Shown piece after piece: positions 55,832-63,612 of a DNA stretch of 64,000 nucleotides. Position 1 is the first letter of the stretch. Each line of letters starts with the position of its first letter. Source of the stretch: Aurantiacibacter zhengii (lineage in GTDB: Bacteria; Pseudomonadota; Alphaproteobacteria; Sphingomonadales; Sphingomonadaceae). The notes under the pieces are model-generated. The model did no database searches and was not told the origin of the DNA. It saw only the letters and a program-made list of their open reading frames with translations. A program made the position numbers and the translations under genes. Location of the stretch: assembly GCF_003584125.1 (NCBI RefSeq), contig NZ_QXFL01000006.1:124001-188000 (forward strand), read 5' to 3'.

Positions 55832-57990
55832 CCACTGCATCGCTTGGCCAGAAACTGCAAAGCGATGCCCCCTCACCGCGCGCGGGAACGGAGAATACCT
55901 TCGTCCAGCGCGCGGGATTGGCCGTCGATCCGGTGCTGGCAGACTTCATCGAGAACGAAGCCCTGCCCGGTACCGAGATCGACGCCGATCGTTTCTGGGG
56001 CGGCCTTGCCGACCTGACTGCGCGGTTCACCCGGCAGAACCGGGACCTGCTCGACAAGCGCCGGATGTTCCAAGACGAGATCGACAGCTGGCACCGTGAG
56101 AATCCCGAAACCGGTACCGGCGTCCCGCCTCGCCTGCTGCGCGAGATGAATTACCTGACACCGGAGCCGGAGCCGTTCACGATCGGCACGGCAAAGGTCG
56201 ACAGCGAAATCGCCAGCATCGCCGGGCCGCAGCTGGTGGTGCCCGTACTCAACGCCAGGTTCGTCCTCAACGCCGTGAACGCGCGCTGGGGCAGCCTTTA
56301 CGATGCCCTCTATGGCACCGATGCGCTGGACGGCACCACGCCTGCCGGGGCCGGTTACGACGCGCAGCGCGGCGCAAAGGTGATCGCCTGGGCCAAGGAC
56401 TTCCTCGACGAAGCCGCTCCTCTCGCAATCGGTAGCTGGCGCGACTGGATGGGCGGTGTGCCCGAACTGGCAGACCCCTCCCAGGTGGTCGGCACCATCG
56501 GTGACAACCTGCTGCTGCGCAACAACGGCCTGCATATCGAGATCGTTATCGATCCTGCGCACGAAATTGGCAGCAGCGATCCCGCCGGGATTGCCGATGT
56601 GCGGCTGGAATCGGCGCTTTCCACGATTGTCGATCTGGAAGATTCGGTCGCTGCCGTCGATGCGGAAGACAAGGTTGCCGCCTATCGCAACTGGCTGGGT
56701 GCGCTCCGCGGCGATCTGGTGGCCAGCTTTACCAAGGGGGATAACAAGGTGGTTCGCACCGCCAATCCCGATCGCACCTGGCGGGACCTTGAAGGTGACG
56801 AGCACGAACTGCGCGCCCGCAGCCTGCTGCTGGTGCGCAACGTGGGCCACCTGATGACCAACCCGGCTGTGCGCCTGCCCGATGGCTCCGAGATTTTCGA
56901 GGGACTGCTGGACGCTGCTATCACCGCGCTGATCGGCCTGCACGACCTTAAGGGCCTTGGACGCCTGCGCAACAGCCGGACCGGCTCGATCTATATCGTG
57001 AAGCCCAAGATGCACGGGCCCGAGGAATGCGCCTTTGCGAACAGCGTGTTCGCTGCCGTGGAGGATATGCTTGGCCTCGAACGCAATACGGTGAAGATCG
57101 GCGTCATGGACGAGGAACGGCGCACCAGCGCCAACCTTGCGGCCTGCATCCATGCGGTGAAGGACCGCGTGTTCTTCATCAACACCGGCTTCCTCGACCG
57201 CACGGGCGACGAGATCCACACCTCGATGCTCGCGGGCCCCATGTTGCCAAAGGCGGAAATCAAGCAGGCCGAGTGGATCGCCGCTTACGAGGATCGCAAT
57301 GTGCAGATCGGCCTTGCCTGCGGCTTTGCCGGACGAGCGCAGATCGGCAAGGGCATGTGGGCCGCGCCGGACCGGATGCAGGCGATGCTGGCGGAAAAGA
57401 TCGGGCACCCGATGAGCGGGGCGAGCACAGCCTGGGTACCCTCGCCCACCGCCGCAACGCTTCACGCGACGCATTATCACCGCTGCGACGTGGCAGAACG
57501 CCAGCGCGAGCGTGCCGAGGAGCGCATCGTGCCGGTGGAAAAGCTGCTGACCGTGCCATTGGCGGAGGACACCGACTGGTCCGCCGAGGAAGTGTCCGCC
57601 GAACTGGATAACAACGTGCAGGGAATCCTCGGCTACATGGTTCGCTGGATCGATGCCGGTATCGGGTGTTCCAAGGTGCCGGACATCAACGATGTGGGCC
57701 TGATGGAAGATCGCGCCACGCTGCGCATTTCCAGCCAGCACATCGCCAACTGGCTGCACCACGGCATCGTGGACAGGCTGATGGTCGATGACGCGCTGCA
57801 TCGCATGGCGGCAAAGGTCGACGCGCAGAACGCCGGTGACCCGACCTACCGTCCGATGGCAGGGAACGCGCGCCAATCCATTGCCCTCAATGCCGCGCGT
57901 GAACTGATCGTCTCAGGCACGAAGCAGCCGTCCGGCTATACCGAACCCGTGCTGCACCGCGCCCGGGCACTGGCCAAGCAGAACCACTGA
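55828..57990 (+). CDS. glcB: Malate synthase G
   Basis: A 720-residue enzyme that condenses glyoxylate with acetyl-CoA to malate. The length and the G-isoform blocks fit: HEIGSSDPAGIADVRLESAL, STIVDLEDSVAAVDAEDK, KMHGPEECAFANSVF and, near the C-terminus, GCSKVPDINDVGLMEDRATL. The ATG overlaps the stop of the 51-codon gene. It is the last gene of the operon, and a small hairpin with T-rich sequence follows at 58022. It is also the last core gene before the tRNA-end remnant at 58065. Confidence 0.97.
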   Translation: MTTASLGQKLQSDAPSPRAGTENTFVQRAGLAVDPVLADFIENEALPGTEIDADRFWGGLADLTARFTRQNRDLLDKRRMFQDEIDSWHRENPETGTGVPPRLLREMNYLTPEPEPFTIGTAKVDSEIASIAGPQLVVPVLNARFVLNAVNARWGSLYDALYGTDALDGTTPAGAGYDAQRGAKVIAWAKDFLDEAAPLAIGSWRDWMGGVPELADPSQVVGTIGDNLLLRNNGLHIEIVIDPAHEIGSSDPAGIADVRLESALSTIVDLEDSVAAVDAEDKVAAYRNWLGALRGDLVASFTKGDNKVVRTANPDRTWRDLEGDEHELRARSLLLVRNVGHLMTNPAVRLPDGSEIFEGLLDAAITALIGLHDLKGLGRLRNSRTGSIYIVKPKMHGPEECAFANSVFAAVEDMLGLERNTVKIGVMDEERRTSANLAACIHAVKDRVFFINTGFLDRTGDEIHTSMLAGPMLPKAEIKQAEWIAAYEDRNVQIGLACGFAGRAQIGKGMWAAPDRMQAMLAEKIGHPMSGASTAWVPSPTAATLHATHYHRCDVAERQRERAEERIVPVEKLLTVPLAEDTDWSAEEVSAELDNNVQGILGYMVRWIDAGIGCSKVPDINDVGLMEDRATLRISSQHIANWLHHGIVDRLMVDDALHRMAAKVDAQNAGDPTYRPMAGNARQSIALNAARELIVSGTKQPSGYTEPVLHRARALAKQNH

Positions 57991-58021
57991 CACCACTGGG
58001 TAGGAGAGCGGGAGCGGCTGT

Positions 58022-58053
58022 CGCAGCGAAAGCTGCGGCGGTCGTTTCTGTTT
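58022..58053 (+). terminator. Possible terminator of aceA-glcB
   Basis: CGCAGC-GAAA-GCTGCG (58022-58037) forms a tight tetraloop hairpin, followed after a short GC stretch by CGTTTCTGTTT. The T run is not immediate, so termination is plausible but not certain. Confidence 0.45.
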
Positions 58054-58064
58054 CGTGAGAGCGG

Positions 58065-58089
58065 TGGTGGACAGGGCTGGATTCGAACC
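58065..58089 (-). repeat. tRNA 3'-end remnant, putative attachment site of island 2
   Basis: On the minus strand the 25 nt read GGTTCGAATCCAGC, CCTGTCC and ACCA. That is the T loop, the 3' half of a T stem, the 3' acceptor strand, discriminator A and CCA of a tRNA. The 5' half of the T stem does not pair, so no tRNA is encoded. A 5' partner beginning GGACAGG would be expected (Ser- or Tyr-type); no such gene is in the window. Such a partial copy marks the end of an island inserted in a tRNA, with the intact tRNA beyond 64000. Confidence 0.65.
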
Positions 58090-58143
58090 GGAGTTCGAAA
58101 TTCGTTGATAGGTGGCGGTTTTCCGCAAGCTGCCGAACCTTTG

Positions 58144-58173
58144 TGTAGCTAGGTTGTGTAGCAAAAGCGTAGC
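58144..58173 (+). repeat. TGTAGC triplet direct repeats next to the tRNA remnant
   Basis: TGTAGC at 58144-58149 and 58157-58162, and CGTAGC at 58168-58173. The starts are 13 and 11 bp apart, the same phasing as the GGGGGTA array of the other island. Likely arm-type sites of the island 2 integrase (inference). Confidence 0.55.
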
Positions 58174-58666
58174 AGTCTAGGCTCAGCTGGGAAGTGAAGT
58201 TAATTTCACGCGGTTGAGATTCCGAATGTCGGCTTTGCGCCCTCATAATGACTATTCGAGATGTCGTCAGCGGATCCCGAAAGCTGCCGTTATTCAGCAT
58301 TTGATGGATGGCTACGCGGCCCATTCGCGGTGATATCGGCCCTATTGCCCTCCGAAACCTGACATATGCTTTCAGGACTTGACTGTTTCCCTGCCGGCCC
58401 CCGCGCCCTGCGAAACCTCGCCCTCCCCATGATCTTTGATCAACTCGCTGTAGTCTCGGTCAATGGAAGATACGGCCGAAACGATCTTGACCAGGATCGC
58501 GCTTTTCGTTGGAAACTTCGATGTCGAGCTTAACCATCTAGAAGGGTTGCTCTTGGGCATAGGCGACGGGAGCACGGGTTATCATACAGAGGGTATCTGA
58601 CAGTTCTGCTATCGCTAGGCGAGCACTGGAAGCGCGGCAGAGCCATTCGCCCGAGTCTGACGCCGA

Positions 58667-60037
58667 TTAGTCTGGTCGCCAGAATGTCTTGATTTCATGA
58701 GCCTGCAGGATTGTGAAATGATCGTCCGACGCATCGAGAATGTAAGGAATGCCAGAGTTATCTTCGAGCTTCTGCACGAAGGCGATCCGACCCGGCCGGT
58801 CGTAATCCAAGCGTACGATGAAATGTCGCCAGTCGCGTTGCGTATACGAGTTATACTGGACAGATATCGCCGCCAACAGATCGCCTCCGGGAAGCGGATA
58901 GTAGTTCCAGGCGGATTTGCCGCTCGCTTTCATGGGCAGGGCCATGAGCCTGTTACCCTGGGCATCAAACATTACCATTTCGTCGCTGTAATACGGCCCT
59001 ATACCGACCAGAAACCGCGGCCCCTCGGGTGTAGGCCAGGCCATGTCGATCCACCCGTTCCAGCGCACACCGTTCGTGACCCGTCCATCGCGATGGTGGT
59101 AACGGACCAGATTGCCTGCGCTATTCTGACGCGCGCCGCCGGTCTGCTCGACCACGAGGTCGGGCCCGAGCGCCCACATATAGTCGCCCGCCGACGACAT
59201 GGGAAATGGTGGCTTGCCCGCGTAATTTGCACGAAAATAATTTGCATGTGGGGCCGGACGCAACTCACCACGTGAATTGATATGTTGGCCGCCAATAATG
59301 GCTTCCAATTCGGCCAGAGGTACGAACCGGGCCTTTTGCGTGCCAACATAGTGATCCCAACGCGACGTGCCGTCACGAGCGAAGGCGCGAACTAACCTAG
59401 CGCTGGTCCATGGCCTGAACGATCCATAGTCTCCTTGATAGGCTATGAAGTACCCACCTCCCGGCGACGGGATGCCGTAGGGCCTTCCCTCCGAGCCCTC
59501 CAGCTCAGGGGGTATTTCGAGCGCCGTGCTACTTCTAATCTCGAAGGGATCGACCTCGTCTGCCATCCGGGAGAGTATCGAAACGTCACGCGCATGAGCC
59601 GCATCCGCCTCGGCGGCGGCGCGGCGTTCCGCCTCTCTCTCTTCCGCCTCCCTGGCAGCCTCCGCAGCACGCCGCTGCTCAAGCCGGGTCGCCGCCTCGC
59701 GCTCAAGCCCAGCCATCTCGGCGGCGAGCTGCGGCGAAGACTGGTGCGCGTAGAAACGCTCGATCACCGCCAGTACTAACTCATCCTGTCCACGCTCAAA
59801 GCTGATCTTCGCCTTCCAGCTTTCGATCAACGCGTTGGTCGACCCAAGCGCTTCTTCGGCAGCAATGATCGACTGCGCTGCCCCGTCAAGGTCACCCCGC
59901 GCAAATGCTTCCTCTGCCGCGAAGACGTGCGCCCTGGCGCGATTTTCGGCGGCGGACTGGGCAACCACCGGCGATGCTGGTGCCGCCATCATCACGGGCA
60001 GAGCGGCGAGCGATGTAAGGAAGACAAGGGGACGCAC
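58667..60037 (-). CDS. Secreted protein, shared N-terminal module plus beta-rich C-terminal domain
   Basis: A 456-residue exported protein: signal peptide (1-27, ending SPVVAQ). Residues 28-110 form a helical module closely related to that of the neighbouring 264-residue protein (NRARA, AAE, RGD, LGxxNAL, ExFY, SPxL). A charged Ala/Glu/Arg coiled coil covers about 113-150. The C-terminal 270 residues are rich in Gly, Tyr and Trp with repeated beta-strand patterns (GGGYFIAYQGDYGSF, GDYMWALGPDLVVEQ, PGGDLLAAISVQYNS) that could form a beta-propeller. No family is recognised and no catalytic motif is evident. It probably acts in the periplasm or outside the cell. Confidence 0.7.
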   Translation of the reverse strand: MRPLVFLTSLAALPVMMAAPASPVVAQSAAENRARAHVFAAEEAFARGDLDGAAQSIIAAEEALGSTNALIESWKAKISFERGQDELVLAVIERFYAHQSSPQLAAEMAGLEREAATRLEQRRAAEAAREAEEREAERRAAAEADAAHARDVSILSRMADEVDPFEIRSSTALEIPPELEGSEGRPYGIPSPGGGYFIAYQGDYGSFRPWTSARLVRAFARDGTSRWDHYVGTQKARFVPLAELEAIIGGQHINSRGELRPAPHANYFRANYAGKPPFPMSSAGDYMWALGPDLVVEQTGGARQNSAGNLVRYHHRDGRVTNGVRWNGWIDMAWPTPEGPRFLVGIGPYYSDEMVMFDAQGNRLMALPMKASGKSAWNYYPLPGGDLLAAISVQYNSYTQRDWRHFIVRLDYDRPGRIAFVQKLEDNSGIPYILDASDDHFTILQAHEIKTFWRPD

Positions 60038-60312
60038 GGTAATTCTCCTGACGCTTAGGCTGAATCGAATATTGGTGGTTGGTTTACCTTGGCGGATTCT
60101 GAATCCGCCTCGTCAGCGGCGAGCAAATCGACACTGTAATGGTGGTCCAGTTCATGCACCAAGGAGGTCGTGAAATACGGTCGCAATCGAACGGCCGAGG
60201 AGCATTTTTTTCACGGGCGGGCCCGCCCGGGCGCAGAGTTCGTGGCAGAGATACCGATGATAGGCTTTTGGAACCTCAATTTCGCACCCTTTCTTCTGAA
60301 GCCCGCAATGGC
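60038..60312. other. Intergenic region with inverted repeats
   Basis: Contains GGCGGATT-CTG-AATCCGCC near 60091-60109 and a perfect 16-bp palindrome CGGGCGGGCCCGCCCG at 60214-60229. It separates two minus-strand genes and should hold the promoter of the 456-residue protein. No supportable gene. Confidence 0.5.
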
Positions 60313-61107
60313 TCACTTTATCGCTTCAAGAGCCTCACAAGATTCTGAGTTTCTCAACTCGCATCCCTGCGCGAGTAACGAGGTTGCAAGCGTAGCATCG
60401 TAAAACCCATGAGCTGGATTTGAATAAAGGTCTCCCGCTCGCCAACACATGAGCGAATATCCGCCATCGCACGCTCTCCGCCAAAAATGCGCAGCACGTT
60501 CATAATTTGGCGGCATCGTACCGCCGTTGAGATAAACAGAACCCAGATTTGCACACGCGTATTCGTTGCCGGCGTCGCAAAGTGGTTCATAGAGCCGCAC
60601 TGATCGCTCGCCATTCTGTTCGACCCCGAGGCCATTGCTATAGGCATAAGCTAGTCCGAAACAGCCATGATCTTCTCCGCTTTCGCAGGCAAATTCGTAC
60701 GCCCTAGCGGCAAGCGTGTAGTCGGCCCTTCGGTTGGCCGCGACAGCTTCATCGAACGCTGCCGTAGCAGACGGAGCGGGTAGATTGTTTTCCACTTGGC
60801 CGATCTCGCGCAGTAACTCTGGCGATGCATCGTATTGGTAGAATTGTTCGAGCGCGTCGCGCGCACTGAACACCCAACCTTGTCTCGAATAAATCCGCAC
60901 GCGCATCGCAGCTAAAAGCGCATTGTCTTGACCTAGGATTTCCCGCGCCTGCTCCTCTGAGCGCAAGGCCGCTTCATAGTCACCGCGATCATACGAAGCT
61001 TCAGCCGCAAGGTACTGGGCGCGCGCACGGTTGTCTTGCGCTGATTGAGCTTTCGCGCTGGTCGTAATCGCGAGCATTGCAAAGATAGCAATAAGTATTT
61101 TGTGCAT
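60313..61107 (-). CDS. Secreted Sel1/Hcp-type cysteine-rich repeat protein
   Basis: A 264-residue exported protein: signal peptide (1-20, ending TSAKAQ), the helical N-terminal module shared with the 456-residue neighbour (about 21-108), then Sel1-like repeats (about 115-264). Four cysteine pairs with seven residues between them are visible: CESGEDHGC, CDAGNEYAC, CDGGYSLMC and CELRNSESC. This is the disulphide spacing of Helicobacter cysteine-rich (Hcp) proteins. The fold suggests a periplasmic or secreted binding protein. AAGGGGAAAGC precedes the ATG at 61107. It is divergent from the next gene. Confidence 0.75.
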   Translation of the reverse strand: MHKILIAIFAMLAITTSAKAQSAQDNRARAQYLAAEASYDRGDYEAALRSEEQAREILGQDNALLAAMRVRIYSRQGWVFSARDALEQFYQYDASPELLREIGQVENNLPAPSATAAFDEAVAANRRADYTLAARAYEFACESGEDHGCFGLAYAYSNGLGVEQNGERSVRLYEPLCDAGNEYACANLGSVYLNGGTMPPNYERAAHFWRRACDGGYSLMCWRAGDLYSNPAHGFYDATLATSLLAQGCELRNSESCEALEAIK

Positions 61108-61220
61108 GCTTTCCCCTTGAGGAACCAGTCTACGCCATGCAGCCACGGAAGCAAGTCTCCAAGGATTACATTTGTTTGATACACTTGCATTATAAAATGC
61201 AGAGCATAGGCTGCGCAATC

Positions 61221-62441
61221 ATGATAAAGCTCAGCCACCGTCAGCCGTTACTCGTTGGTGCAGCTACATTGGTGCTCGTGGCGGCTGGGCCACCGACTGG
61301 TCTTGAGGCGCAAGAAGCCGCTGCAGTTACGCCGGAGGCATGCAGCGAGGTGGCGATGGATGAACATTATACGCCCCACCCTGACTGCGACTTAGCGGAC
61401 GCTGGTGCAGATGACGACTTTTGGTCTGGGGGTTCTGACGGGGTGGGCGGAAACGCGAGGGCCGACCAATCAGACACGGATTTGTACTGGTCTGGAAATG
61501 CGCAGAACATTGCGACTCGTAACAATGTGGCGGGATCGACCGGCGGTGGCGGAGACTTCTGGGCAGGCAGCGATACGGGCAACCGGGGTGACTACTGGGA
61601 CGGTTCGGCTGAACAGCAGCCAACAGGGGGCTTTTGGGATGGCAATGATTCAGAAGGCAATGCAGCTCGCCTGCGATGGACTCTGGCACGCGATCTGGTC
61701 GACGCTAATGGCAATCCGGTGGGTGATCGCGAAGAAGTCTATTTCACACCGCGGCTGCGGCGTTTGTTATCGGATTATCGTGTGACGCTCCATACAAGGG
61801 GCCGCAGCCAGCGACTTGACATAGATGACGACAACGAAATTGAAATTGATGATCGAGGCAGAGGCTATACGATCAGCTTTATCGGACCCAATGACAATTT
61901 CGAACTGGCATATGAAGGGCGGTTTGATCCCCCTGAGAATGATTACGTTGTAGCCACCAACAATGGCGCCTTCTATGACAGCGCCAACTCGTCACGCGGT
62001 GCTCGTCGTGACTATCAAGGCGGTAGCAGCGATTCCCGATACCCGCACCGCATGGTGATGCATTTCACGTGTGCGGTTCAATATCCTGACCGCGTCGAAT
62101 ACGTGCATTCAAGCCCGGGTGTTTGGCAGGTTCAAGAGCGTTATGGGAACCGGGCAGCAGCGCAGGCAGTGGCAGAAGATTATTGCGATGATCTTTTCGC
62201 AATGTACCTCAACAATCAATTTAGTCGATACGCGACCTATCCTCAGAGTGTCGAAACAAATGTGTGGCAAGAAACGACCACCGGAAACTATTCAACCGAG
62301 GATATCTACAATAGGATGTGGGGCAGCGTCGAATCCAATGCTGAACAGACTAGCAAAGGAAGTTTTGGCGGAGGTGCCACCCGCCGTGAAAGGAGTTCCC
62401 GCATATGGGAGATACTCCATGACAACATGGGCCCGCTATAA
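61221..62441 (+). CDS. Secreted protein with five F/Y-W-x-G repeats
   Basis: A 406-residue exported protein of unknown family: signal peptide (about 1-30, ending TGLEAQ). An acidic Gly/Asp/Asn-rich region (about 62-150) contains five copies of a short motif: DFWSGG, LYWSGN, DFWAGS, DYWDGS and GFWDGN. A C-terminal domain of about 250 residues with mixed beta pattern follows. The repeats look like ligand- or surface-binding elements; no enzyme motif is seen. ATG at 61221; two upstream ATGs in frame would precede the signal peptide. The promoter region with the divergent Sel1 gene is A/T-rich (TTGATA, TATAAA). Confidence 0.65.
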   Translation: MIKLSHRQPLLVGAATLVLVAAGPPTGLEAQEAAAVTPEACSEVAMDEHYTPHPDCDLADAGADDDFWSGGSDGVGGNARADQSDTDLYWSGNAQNIATRNNVAGSTGGGGDFWAGSDTGNRGDYWDGSAEQQPTGGFWDGNDSEGNAARLRWTLARDLVDANGNPVGDREEVYFTPRLRRLLSDYRVTLHTRGRSQRLDIDDDNEIEIDDRGRGYTISFIGPNDNFELAYEGRFDPPENDYVVATNNGAFYDSANSSRGARRDYQGGSSDSRYPHRMVMHFTCAVQYPDRVEYVHSSPGVWQVQERYGNRAAAQAVAEDYCDDLFAMYLNNQFSRYATYPQSVETNVWQETTTGNYSTEDIYNRMWGSVESNAEQTSKGSFGGGATRRERSSRIWEILHDNMGPL

Positions 62442-62524
62442 CATCTCTTCTGGTCGAACCGGTTATCGTTAAATGTCCGCAATCGGGTCGCAAGCTGAAT
62501 GTCCGCTCTTAGGAGCTTTTCCTG

Positions 62525-62703
62525 CTGAAAGCCTCGAACGGGATGAAGTGGCTGCGCGTGGCGCTGCGCGAAGGCGTGACGGTGGAGGGGGCGAAGGCGG
62601 GCAACCTGCCGAACAATCCCGATCTGGACGGTTCGGCCGGCAACCTCGGGCAGGGTGCGGGTGATGCAGGGCTCGACCCCGACGACGCGCCGGAGGGGTG
62701 GTG
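62525..62703 (+). pseudogene. GC-rich coding fragment of unknown origin
   Basis: A frame reads LKASNGMKWLRVALREGVTV, EGAKAGNLPNNPDLDG, then GDAGLDPDDAPEGW before TGA. Its composition is markedly more GC-rich than the neighbouring island genes. It starts abruptly after an in-frame TAG with no ribosome-binding site. It looks like the 3' end of a longer gene left by a rearrangement. A protein of 53 residues from the internal ATG at 62543 is the alternative. No family recognised. Confidence 0.35.
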
Positions 62704-62715
62704 ATGCTGGTTCGT

Positions 62716-63612
62716 CTACTCCTCGGCCGGACTCTCTGTCGGTGGATCGGCGATGCCGAGCCAGACATCGAGCGTTTCGCTGGCGCTGAGACGCACGATA
62801 GCCAAAAACATTGCGAGGGCGAAGGCGAGCCACACCGGCCCCCGATCATGCCATCTGAACCAGCTTTTATGTGCTTTGCTTATCGCACTGGCGAGACCTG
62901 TCAGGCGGGCGGTCAACTCATCGATGGGCGTAAGCAATTGGGTGAAATGGGCGTCGAGATCCTCCCTGGTGTACGAGGGTGGTGCGTTGGCAATAAACTC
63001 GTGGTGGATGGTGCGATAATTATCGAGCACCTGCCGTGCCTGAACCGCGACGCGTGTTCCAAAGGTATGGGTGATTTTCCCCACTTCTCGCCAGGGAGGA
63101 GCGTCGCCCAAGTTCTTGATGGCATTTTGCATGTCGACGTTGTGTTGGACGAAGTCGCGCTCGTTATTGAAAACGCTTTGGAGATCAGTGTCGAGCTTCT
63201 CGATTGCGCTCCGAGATCCAGCGAAAAGGTTTTCGGTGCGATATCGCTCGTGCTCTGCTTCCTGTCTGAGTTCGAGTATCGTCGTTCGGAGGCCGGCGAC
63301 CAGTTCAATAACTCCACGAATCCGATGCCGAACGACCTCCTCGGTGTTGAGGTTGATCAAGTCCTGCTCAGCGCGGATGTATCCCGTGAGCATGAACACC
63401 AAAATGAGCAGCAGACCGAGCAACATCATCCAAGGCGGGAAGGCCAGGCCGTTGACGAGACCTGTCACCTCGATGTCTCGTTCGGCGCGCGCGCCAGCAG
63501 CGACGACGATCGTAGTTGTCGCCCAGAACAACACGTTGCGCTTTGCGCGGCGATAAGCTTCCGAAAAATGGATCGGCTCGGTCGTGTCACTGTCCGGCTT
63601 CAGAATGCTCAT
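62716..63612 (-). CDS. Membrane protein with long cytoplasmic or periplasmic coiled coil
   Basis: A 298-residue protein of unknown family. Two membrane helices lie near the N-terminus (about 25-42 and 55-77). A helical, charged region of about 190 residues follows (RGVIELVAGLRTTILELRQE, LDTDLQSVFNNERDFVQHN), with a third helix near the C-terminus (VWLAFALAMFLAIVRL). The layout recalls sensor- or scaffold-type membrane proteins, but no domain is recognised. The start MSILKPDSD at 63612 is chosen because the longer frame upstream crosses a repeat-rich region. Several TGGAAGG repeats lie upstream. Confidence 0.6.
   Translation of the reverse strand: MSILKPDSDTTEPIHFSEAYRRAKRNVLFWATTTIVVAAGARAERDIEVTGLVNGLAFPPWMMLLGLLLILVFMLTGYIRAEQDLINLNTEEVVRHRIRGVIELVAGLRTTILELRQEAEHERYRTENLFAGSRSAIEKLDTDLQSVFNNERDFVQHNVDMQNAIKNLGDAPPWREVGKITHTFGTRVAVQARQVLDNYRTIHHEFIANAPPSYTREDLDAHFTQLLTPIDELTARLTGLASAISKAHKSWFRWHDRGPVWLAFALAMFLAIVRLSASETLDVWLGIADPPTESPAEE

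Larger units (their letters stand above)
57991..58666. other. Non-coding junction: terminator, tRNA remnant, triplet repeats
   Basis: The 676 nt between glcB and the next gene hold a GAAA-loop hairpin, the tRNA 3'-end remnant and the TGTAGC repeats, each listed separately. There is also a palindrome GTGAA-GTTAAT-TTCAC near 58194-58209. From about 58210 to 58666 I see no supportable gene; short frames on both strands lack family-like sequence. Confidence 0.6.

Noticed and set aside
55873-57876. 667-codon - strand frame
   Set aside because: Antisense to glcB, which is certain from its motifs.
58093-58107. GTTC-GAAATTC-GTTG as a fourth SOS box
   Set aside because: One half-site is imperfect and no gene starts close by.
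60214-60229. Perfect palindrome CGGGCGGGCCCGCCCG as a terminator
   Set aside because: No T run follows on either strand in the right place, and it could arise from local GC bias.
62306-62833. 175-codon - strand frame across the end of the F/Y-W-x-G protein
   Set aside because: Arg/Pro/His-rich shadow of two + strand frames; no ribosome-binding site.
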